Notes under the pieces: model-generated
The model's database searches: none
The model's input: the letters and a program-made list of their open reading frames with translations, nothing else
Told to the model about the DNA's origin: nothing
Assembly (NCBI GenBank): GCA_003556925.1
Contig: PWQC01000006.1
Location: 1 to 12,481 of the forward strand
Direction: 5' to 3'
DNA: 12,481 nucleotides
Source: Candidatus Nealsoniibacteriota bacterium
Lineage (GTDB): Bacteria; Patescibacteriota; Minisyncoccia; Minisyncoccales; GWA2-38-27
Position numbers and translations under genes: made by a program
Shown: piece after piece, positions 5,367 to 10,410 of the stretch
Position numbering within the stretch: the first letter of the stretch is position 1
Layout: each line of letters opens with the position of its first letter

Positions 5367-6498
5367 AATTTTAACCAAAATAAGATTTGAAAAGCCCTCA
5401 ATTTTGTTATTAGTAATCACCCTGTTAATTATAGGTGTTCTTGTATTTTTTCTCTTTCGAACAGGAACTAAAAGCTTAACGCTTGTAGTCCCTGATCAAG
5501 GAGAAAGGTGGGAGCTGGGAGCTACCCATTCCATCTTGTGGGAAAGCAGAAATATCGATAAAGTAGGTATCGTTTTATTTAGAGGAGAAGATCCTCAATG
5601 GATCGCCCGAAATGTTGATGCCGGATCAGGACAGTATGATTGGACTATTGATTTCGGTCAAGATTACGGAGGTAATTATTGGATAAGCGTCTTTGAATAT
5701 CCTTGGCATGAAGATTCGCTAACAAGTTATTCGAAAAAGGCCTTTAGCATTATTCCTTCTGATTTTTTTACTTGTGAGAAAGGATCAGTTGAGAGGGAGT
5801 GGCTTTATCTCCCGGGGGACTTTGATGACTTAAGAAGGGTTTTTATTACTGGAAATAGATATCAAGGGGATTTAGGAGGGTTAGAAGGAGCTAATGCGAT
5901 ATGTCAGAGAGAAGCTGAGAGTTTAGAGTTGGAAGGAGAATGGTTTGCTTTCATAGGAGGGGAGAAGCCCAGAGAGACGATTATAGAAAGGCTAGAAGAT
6001 ACGGCTAAAGGCTTAGAGGGGATCTTTGTTGAGGCCTTGCCTGATTTTGAGATAGAAAGAGAAGAAGAAGGGTGTTATCGCTTAATCGCCAAAAATCTTG
6101 ATGAGTTTTTAAATATCTTTTCGGGTAATAAGCTTGTTTATGCCCATAAACTAAGCCCAAGTTTTTTTAGAAGATTAGACAGAATATGGTTGGGAAGAGT
6201 TAATTTGGAAAGCGAAGAAAGTTGTATTTTTCTTCCAGACATTGCTTTGGTTTTTCGTTTACCGGAAAGATATAGCTTTAGCTCTACTTGCCAGAACTGG
6301 ACTAGATCAGAATCTTATGTAACTGGATACAGAGAAAGAGAAGAGAGAGAGTTTCCTCAATGCTTTACTCCCGAAGGAGAGATGACTGATTCGGTAAGAT
6401 TGGGGGCTTTGAGTTCTAACTCTGATGGAGAAAAGTTCTTTATGCAATGGGGTAAACTTTGTGATGAAAAACAGCATCTTGTCTGTATTGAATATTGA
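5359..6498 (+). CDS. Membrane-anchored surface protein with Ig-like and lectin-like domains
   Basis: The 379-residue protein has an N-terminal anchor at about 14-34 after a basic start. A beta-rich Ig-like domain covers about 38-133: VVPDQGERWELGATHSILW resembles the N-P-x-G-E-x-W-x-x-G-x-T-x-x-I-x-W opening of Kre9/KNH-type surface modules. A C-terminal region of about 155-379 resembles the DUF1554/C-type-lectin-like fold. FITGNRYQGDLGGLEGANAICQ (from residue 162) matches the usual start of such domains, in which a new-strand T-x-x-x-x-G-x-L-G-G-x-x-G-A-x-x-x-C pattern is found. The end, ALSSNSDGEKFFMQW then KLCDEKQHLVCIEY, matches the Cys-containing close. Eight cysteines (139, 182, 239, 289, 311, 335, 368, 376) suit extracellular disulphides. 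The likely role is carbohydrate or protein binding at the cell surface, perhaps contact with a host cell; the ligand is unknown. It starts inside the end of the preceding gene and is last in the unit. Confidence 0.82.
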   Translation: MNKILTKIRFEKPSILLLVITLLIIGVLVFFLFRTGTKSLTLVVPDQGERWELGATHSILWESRNIDKVGIVLFRGEDPQWIARNVDAGSGQYDWTIDFGQDYGGNYWISVFEYPWHEDSLTSYSKKAFSIIPSDFFTCEKGSVEREWLYLPGDFDDLRRVFITGNRYQGDLGGLEGANAICQREAESLELEGEWFAFIGGEKPRETIIERLEDTAKGLEGIFVEALPDFEIEREEEGCYRLIAKNLDEFLNIFSGNKLVYAHKLSPSFFRRLDRIWLGRVNLESEESCIFLPDIALVFRLPERYSFSSTCQNWTRSESYVTGYREREEREFPQCFTPEGEMTDSVRLGALSSNSDGEKFFMQWGKLCDEKQHLVCIEY

Positions 6499-6520
6499 TT
6501 TTTTATGTCATAGGCTCTCC

Positions 6521-6587
6521 CTTAAATAAAAGCTGAATATTTAAGACAGAGATATAGAGAATACTTTGAAAAGAATTGCTCTATATC
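6521..6587. repeat. Two AT-rich inverted repeats between convergent genes
   Basis: Arms cttaaata (6521-6528) and tatttaag (6538-6545) form an 8-bp hairpin. Arms gatatagag (6551-6559) and ctctatatc (6579-6587) form a 9-bp hairpin whose 3' arm contains the stop codon of the minus-strand gene. Neither is followed by a clear T-run on either strand, so they are only possible transcript ends for the two convergent units. Confidence 0.35.
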
Positions 6588-7153
6588 AAAGAGATAAATT
6601 TATTAAAGTAGCCAAGAAGAACAAAGTAGATTAAGAGAATAAAGGTAACGTTTCCTAAGAGGATGGGCAAAAAAATACTACGAAACTTAATTTTTCCCAG
6701 TCCCATGGTCACCATTAGAGCGTCTTGGGGTAGGGGGGCGAAAGAGCTGTAAAGGTAAACCACCAAAGACAAAACCCAAGAAGGTTTCTTTTTGAGCCAA
6801 AGAGAGAAAGATTTCAAAGATCGACTAATTAGATCATTCAGGGCGGCGTGTCCTTTGTAGCCCAAGCTAAAAAACAAAAAGTCACCGAAAATTCTGGCCG
6901 GTACGATTGTTAAAATAAGGAGAAAGAGATTAAATTCACCGGTACTGACCAGGGTTAGAAAAGTTATATAAAAAGAAAAAGAGCCAAGGGCCGGGATACC
7001 CAGTAGGGCAGAAAGAAAGATAAAGAAATAACCCATCTCTAAGCCAATAATAGATAGAATCCTTTCAGGGGATATAAATAAGAGTAGAGTTAGCCACAAC
7101 GAGATAAAGAAAAAAAGAAAAAGGAATCCTTTGTGTTTTTTTATAAAATTCAT
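6581..7153 (-). CDS. DedA/VTT-type integral membrane protein
   Basis: The 190-residue protein is almost entirely hydrophobic, with membrane segments at about 10-27, 41-56, 58-72, 74-95, 126-138 and 157-182. DedA-type proteins with the SNARE-associated (VTT) domain are lipid transporters or flippases in other bacteria. Supporting features are RIFGDFLFFSLGYKG (residues 87-101) and the re-entrant-loop-like segment FAPLPQDALMVTMGLGKI (138-155), which resembles the conserved P-x-P-x-D/E region of the YqaA/DedA group. Charged residues R87, D91 and D144 lie within hydrophobic context, as in the family. It is near the short end of the family length range. It is a single gene, divergent from rplJ, with a -10-like TATTAT 6 bases before its ATG. 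The assignment is at family level only; the substrate is unknown. Confidence 0.78.
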   Translation of the reverse strand: MNFIKKHKGFLFLFFFISLWLTLLLFISPERILSIIGLEMGYFFIFLSALLGIPALGSFSFYITFLTLVSTGEFNLFLLILTIVPARIFGDFLFFSLGYKGHAALNDLISRSLKSFSLWLKKKPSWVLSLVVYLYSSFAPLPQDALMVTMGLGKIKFRSIFLPILLGNVTFILLIYFVLLGYFNKFISLI

Positions 7154-7159
7154 TATTCA

Positions 7160-7187
7160 ATAATAACAGAAATTTTCATTTATACAA
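7160..7187 (-). promoter_or_regulatory. Probable promoter for the DedA-like gene
   Basis: On the minus strand TTGTAT (7182-7187) and TATTAT (7160-7165) are 16 bases apart. The -10 box ends 6 bases before the ATG at 7153, so the transcript should begin at or next to the start codon. The -35 match is weak (3 of 6). The box lies back to back with the rplJ promoter, 4 bases between the two -35 boxes. Confidence 0.45.
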
Positions 7188-7191
7188 ACAC

Positions 7192-7220
7192 TTGACTTTT
7201 TTGAGATAAAATATTATACT
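7192..7220 (+). promoter_or_regulatory. Promoter of the rplJ-rplL operon
   Basis: TTGACT (7192-7197), a spacer of 17 bases and TATACT (7215-7220) form a strong sigma-70-type promoter, with five of six matches in each box. Transcription should start near 7227, immediately before the first arm of the L10 leader at 7229. This fit between promoter and leader supports both calls. Confidence 0.85.
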
Positions 7221-7228
7221 GCAAACAA

Positions 7229-7286
7229 CCATAGAAGATAGGTAAAAAGTAAATCCTATTGAGGTTAATTAACGGGCTGTCTATGG
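7229..7286 (+). ncRNA. Ribosomal protein L10 leader (cis-regulatory RNA)
   Basis: The leader closes with ccatag (7229-7234) and ctatgg (7281-7286). Inside is a hairpin of atagg (7238-7242) with cctat (7255-7259). The segment from 7251, AAATCCTATTGAGGTT, resembles the conserved core of L10 leaders (U-C-C-U-x-C-C/U-GAGGU). These RNAs bind the L10(L12)4 complex, so excess L10 reduces its own synthesis. Position directly before rplJ and start at the predicted transcript start fit. The 3' closing arm overlaps the next hairpin, so the two folds exclude each other. Confidence 0.82.
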
Positions 7287-7299
7287 TGACAGCTTTTAT
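7276..7299 (+). terminator. Terminator-like hairpin at the end of the L10 leader
   Basis: gctgtc (7276-7281) and gacagc (7288-7293) form a 6-bp stem with a 6-nt loop, followed by TTTTATT. It lies 9 bases before the rplJ ATG. Its loop and the last base of its left arm are the 3' closing arm of the L10 leader. In Bacillus the L10 leader is known to act by transcription attenuation, and the layout here would allow the same, although the U-tract is short. Confidence 0.55.
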
Positions 7300-7302
7300 T
7301 AT

Positions 7303-7809
7303 ATGCCAATTTCCAAAGAAAAAAAAACAGAGATAATAGAAGATTTAAAAGAAAAACTTTCTAAGCAAAAGTCAATTGTTTTTGTTGGAATAAAAGGACT
7401 GAAAACGAAAGACATTGAGGATTTAAAAAGAGAGCTAAAACAAGAAGAGTGTACCTTTTTAGTAACGAAAAAAACTTTATTGAATATCGTTTTGAAAGAG
7501 ATGAAATTTGAACCGGTAACTTTTGAAACCTCTTTTGCTTTGGCGTTAGGGTTTAAAGATGAAGTAGCTCCGGCTAGAATTGTTTACAAGAAATCCAAAA
7601 AAGAAGGAAACATTAGCATCTTGGGGGGAATCTTAGAAAATCAGATTAGGCCAGAAGAAGAGATGATTGCCCTAGGTAATCTACCTTCAAGAGAGATTCT
7701 TTTACAACAATTAGTTGGAACGATCGCATCTCCTATTCAAGGATTTCTTAATGTTTTGCAGGGGAACATTAAGGGATTGGTTTATGTTTTAAACGCAATA
7801 AAAAAATAA
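7303..7809 (+). CDS. rplJ: 50S ribosomal protein L10
   Basis: L10 forms the base of the ribosomal stalk: its N-terminal domain binds 23S rRNA with L11, and its C-terminal helix carries L7/L12 dimers. The 168-residue product starts MPISKEKKTEIIEDLKEKL. It has the conserved strand and turn IVFVGIKGLKTKDIEDLKRELK (residues 25-46), the VTKKTLLNIVL segment (54-64) and the closing LPSREILLQQLVGTIASPI (127-145) followed by the L12-binding helix. Length is normal. The start at ATG 7303 is preceded by a hairpin and an AT stretch and has no Shine-Dalgarno motif, so translation entry may depend on the leader fold. rplL follows after 41 bases. The usual upstream partners rplK and rplA are absent here; the divergent gene is a membrane protein. 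Confidence 0.97.
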   Translation: MPISKEKKTEIIEDLKEKLSKQKSIVFVGIKGLKTKDIEDLKRELKQEECTFLVTKKTLLNIVLKEMKFEPVTFETSFALALGFKDEVAPARIVYKKSKKEGNISILGGILENQIRPEEEMIALGNLPSREILLQQLVGTIASPIQGFLNVLQGNIKGLVYVLNAIKK

Positions 7810-7850
7810 CTGACAAAAGAGGGAATAAATAACCTTTTTTGCTAAAAAAA

Positions 7851-8261
7851 ATGACAGAAGAAAAAAAAGAAGATTCAAAAAAATTCGACAAAATAGTCCA
7901 AGAGATAGAAAAAATGTCTGTTCTAGATCTTTCAGAATTAGTAAAAATTCTTGAAGAGAAATTTGGTGTCTCTGCTCAAGCACCAGTAGCGGCCGTTTCA
8001 GCCCAACCAGTCGCCGGTGGAGAAGAAGAAGCGGAGGCAAAAAGTTCTTTCAATGTCGAGCTTCAAGCAATCGGAGACAAGAAGATAGAGGTTATTAAGG
8101 TGGTAAGAGATCTTATGGAGAAAGGACTAAAAGAAGCCAAAGATTTAGTGGATGCAGCCGTTTCTGCTCCTCAGATGATTAAAGAAGAGGTTGGGAAAGA
8201 AGAGGCTGAAGAGATGAAGAAGAAATTCGAAGAAGCTGGAGCCAAAGTAGAGTTAAAATAG
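7851..8261 (+). CDS. rplL: 50S ribosomal protein L7/L12
   Basis: L7/L12 dimers on the stalk recruit and activate translational GTPases. From ATG 7851 the product has 136 residues; a TTG at 7839 is in frame but not needed. The N-terminal dimerisation domain is [27 protein letters not shown] (residues 14-40), extended by a charged [12 protein letters not shown] hinge rich in Ala, Val and Gly (41-65) follows, then the factor-binding domain with EVIKVVRD and GLKEAKDLV (92-100). Compared with E. coli, three residues are added between LVD and KEEV (AAVSAPQMI where E. coli has six residues). The usual length is 120-125. No Shine-Dalgarno motif is present. The stop lies inside the end of the convergent minus-strand gene (9-base overlap), so no dedicated terminator is seen. 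Confidence 0.96.
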   Translation: MTEEKKEDSKKFDKIVQEIEKMSVLDLSELVKILEEKFGVSAQAPVAAVSAQPVAGGEEEAEAKSSFNVELQAIGDKKIEVIKVVRDLMEKGLKEAKDLVDAAVSAPQMIKEEVGKEEAEEMKKKFEEAGAKVELK

Positions 8262-9965
8262 ATCTATCTGATAAACTTTATTTTTATTAACTAGCCAGAT
8301 TTTTTCTCCGTCTTCTGAAATTTCGAAACTAACAAGATGGTCAAACTTATCACTTTGAAACTGTTTGACCATTTTTGCTTTTTTATCGGTAATAATTATT
8401 CTTTTATTTTCCGGATCCAAAAGATAAAGATAATCTAATTCTCTTCTTGTTTTGATTTGGGTAGGTCTTTTTATTTCAGGATAAAATTCCAGATCAAAGC
8501 TTTCCAGATGTTCTTGCCTGTATAATAAATCTATCGAACTATCTCTTAAAACCCAGATAGAGCCGTCAATGGCGAGATCATGACAAGGGTGGCCTTGCTC
8601 TATCCAATATTCGGGTTCTTGCCATTCAAGTCCACCAAGGTAGGAATAAAGAAGAATATGACAATTGTCTCTATCTAAGAAATAAAGATTTTGAAGATAA
8701 GAGTATATCTCATCATAATTAAAATCAATAGAGGAGATTGAGAAGCTCTTTTTTTCCTTGTTTTGAATAACAGTCATCTCTTCCGGAGTGGAAAAAGAGA
8801 CAACTCCCAACGGATGAGGGGTAACTGTTTTAAAATTTAAAGAAAGGCACTCTTTTTCCATAGAACATATTTTGTCTTTTGAGAGAAAAAAGAGTTCATT
8901 ATTAAGATAGACAAGATCTAACAAGTCGTCACTGAATTCTATTAATAATTCGGGATCTTTGATCACTGATAAGCTATTAATTTCATTTAAAAGAGATTTT
9001 GTCTCTTCAATAATTAATTTATTATCAGTCTCCTTTAAGATATCTTGAAGAAGAAGGTTGGCTTTTTCTCTTTCGGCGCTCTTTGCTTCTTTGATCTGTT
9101 CTTGGAAATAAATAATCCTTTCTTCTTCTTTTCTTTTCTCTCTCTGTTGAAGGAAGAGACCCGTAAAGATTAGAAACAGGAGTAGGATGATCAATATTAC
9201 TTTTTTTCCTTTAAGTTTTTTCTTTAAGGATCCTTTTTCAATAAGACGTCCCCATTGTATTTTTTTAGCAGTTTTTTTGTTAATAACCTTTTTATTATTT
9301 TCTTCGTTTTTTAAAGCTATTAGCAGACAGAAACCACTCATCTTTTTATCTTTCAGAGAAGGGGGGATTATTTTTTTAAGTTTATCTTCGTCTATCTCTA
9401 ATGTTTTTTTTAGTCTATCTAAAATACCTTCTTCTTTAAAAAAACTATATGTTTCCTTATTGACTATTACAATAAGATCATCTTGAGCTACTTTGCCACT
9501 TACTACACTCAAGAAGACTTTTAGAGGGTAGGGCTCTATCTCTTGTTTGTCAAAATGTTGACTAATATCTGTAATCTCTCCTCCTCTTATTAATAAAGTT
9601 TTAACATTACCTGTTTGAGTATAAAAAAGTTCAGACTTTTTAATAGCCGCAATGGCGAAATTTAAATTGCCAAGCCAATGAATATTCTCTTTTTTAATCT
9701 CTTCTCTTAAAAATTGGTTTGTTTTTTTTAGCGTATCGGCAAAAGACTTTTCAGGTTTTTTAATCTTTTCATAGTAACTTTTTTTGATATTTTGACATAT
9801 CTTTTCAAGAAATTTTTTATTCTCTGGAATGCTTTTTTCTATCTCTCCGGCCAGGAATAAAAAACCACCCCTTTTTTCATAAACATTAACGGGTTGATGA
9901 GTAAATATTTGAGAGACGTTTTCTCTCTCTTGAGTGGAATTGAAATGGAATTCAAATATCTTCAT
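8253..9965 (-). CDS. Membrane protein with a degenerate PP2C-type domain and a beta-propeller-like C-terminus
   Basis: The 570-residue protein has three parts. Residues 1-220 resemble the PPM/PP2C phosphatase fold: [13 protein letters not shown] occupies the place of the VADGMGG motif, [30 protein letters not shown] (from 102) resembles the central strands with GDSR replaced by GNVK, and [16 protein letters not shown] (156-170) takes the place of the G-D-x-L-L-L-x-S-D-G motif. The metal-binding aspartates are missing, so it is probably not a phosphatase. A single membrane helix lies at about 255-272, followed by a charged helix that may form a coiled coil (275-330). Residues 335-570 hold repeating strand-rich blocks such as [11 protein letters not shown] and [16 protein letters not shown], suggesting a beta-propeller, probably outside the cell. 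The -10 box TATAAT lies 7 bases before its ATG. It shares a 79-bp divergent region with the small membrane protein and Clp-like operon. Function unknown. Confidence 0.75.
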   Translation of the reverse strand: MKIFEFHFNSTQERENVSQIFTHQPVNVYEKRGGFLFLAGEIEKSIPENKKFLEKICQNIKKSYYEKIKKPEKSFADTLKKTNQFLREEIKKENIHWLGNLNFAIAAIKKSELFYTQTGNVKTLLIRGGEITDISQHFDKQEIEPYPLKVFLSVVSGKVAQDDLIVIVNKETYSFFKEEGILDRLKKTLEIDEDKLKKIIPPSLKDKKMSGFCLLIALKNEENNKKVINKKTAKKIQWGRLIEKGSLKKKLKGKKVILIILLLFLIFTGLFLQQREKRKEEERIIYFQEQIKEAKSAEREKANLLLQDILKETDNKLIIEETKSLLNEINSLSVIKDPELLIEFSDDLLDLVYLNNELFFLSKDKICSMEKECLSLNFKTVTPHPLGVVSFSTPEEMTVIQNKEKKSFSISSIDFNYDEIYSYLQNLYFLDRDNCHILLYSYLGGLEWQEPEYWIEQGHPCHDLAIDGSIWVLRDSSIDLLYRQEHLESFDLEFYPEIKRPTQIKTRRELDYLYLLDPENKRIIITDKKAKMVKQFQSDKFDHLVSFEISEDGEKIWLVNKNKVYQIDLF

Positions 9966-9972
9966 TGTCTTT

Positions 9973-10000
9973 ATTATACTGATTTTTAATGCGAAAACAA
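9973..10000 (-). promoter_or_regulatory. Promoter of the PP2C-like gene, leaderless type
   Basis: On the minus strand TTGTTT (9995-10000) and a perfect TATAAT (9973-9978) are 16 bases apart. The -10 box ends 7 bases before the start codon at 9965, so the predicted transcript begins at the A of ATG. The -35 box is weak. Confidence 0.6.
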
Positions 10001-10008
10001 ATTTTAAT

Positions 10009-10037
10009 TTGCTTTTGCTCTTTTTTTTAGTTAAAAT
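10009..10037 (+). promoter_or_regulatory. Promoter of the small membrane protein and Clp-like operon
   Basis: TTGCTT (10009-10014) and TAAAAT (10032-10037) are separated by 17 bases. The -10 box lies 7 bases before the ATG at 10045, again predicting a leaderless mRNA. Its -35 is 8 bases from the -35 of the divergent gene, so the two promoters are back to back and could be controlled together. Confidence 0.5.
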
Positions 10038-10044
10038 AAAGATA

Positions 10045-10410
10045 ATGATAAGCTGTTTTTATTGGCATTTTATAGAAGCCCCCAAAAATATCTTTCAAGC
10101 TTGGAGGAACCTTTTCTATTTCAGTCTTAACTATTTTTCCTTAAAGGTTCTTTTTAAAACCCTCTTTTCTCCTTGGAAAAAGTTTGCCTATTCTTACGGC
10201 AAAGGGTTTTCTTTTGGAAAGTATTTTGAAGTATTTACTTTTAATTTGATGTCTAGAAGCATCGGGGCGATTATCCGCCTTTTAGTTATTATGACCGGTT
10301 TAATCTATTCTTTCTTTGTTTTTTTATCAGGCTTACTTTTTTTGCTTGTCTGGATATCTATGCCTTTTTGGCTTCTTTTTATCTTTTTTTACGGAATTAA
10401 ATTAATATGA
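10045..10410 (+). CDS. Small uncharacterised membrane protein
   Basis: The product has 121 residues from ATG 10045. The frame is open farther upstream to 9934, but that part lies in the divergent gene and promoter. The N-terminal half is aromatic and basic: YWHFIEAPKNIFQAW, then LKVLFKTLFSPWKKFAYSYGKG at about 33-54. Two membrane segments follow at about 73-96 and 98-117. The TLFSPWKK block between the helices and an amphipathic start looks like a conserved, possibly membrane-surface, motif, but I cannot name a family. The stop overlaps the ATG of the Clp-like gene (ATGA at 10407-10410), so the two proteins are translationally coupled and may form one membrane complex. Its promoter is predicted to give a leaderless transcript. 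Confidence 0.75.
   Translation: MISCFYWHFIEAPKNIFQAWRNLFYFSLNYFSLKVLFKTLFSPWKKFAYSYGKGFSFGKYFEVFTFNLMSRSIGAIIRLLVIMTGLIYSFFVFLSGLLFLLVWISMPFWLLFIFFYGIKLI

Noticed and set aside
7839..7850. Upstream TTG start for rplL
   Set aside because: It adds only four residues (start Met plus LKK) to an already extended N-terminus; ATG 7851 is the simpler start.
8258..8267. Palindrome atagatctat at the convergent rplL end as a terminator
   Set aside because: It is only a 10-base perfect palindrome with no loop and no T-run; it is likely chance in AT-rich sequence.
9187..9486. Plus-strand hydrophobic frame inside the PP2C-like gene, and minus-strand frames at 2390-2590, 7789-8040, 10436-10732 and 11018-11299
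   Set aside because: Each is antisense to a long frame with recognisable domains or clear membrane protein features.
9934..10044. Longer N-terminus for the small membrane protein
   Set aside because: It would overlap the divergent gene and both promoters; the -10 box 7 bases before ATG 10045 supports the short form.
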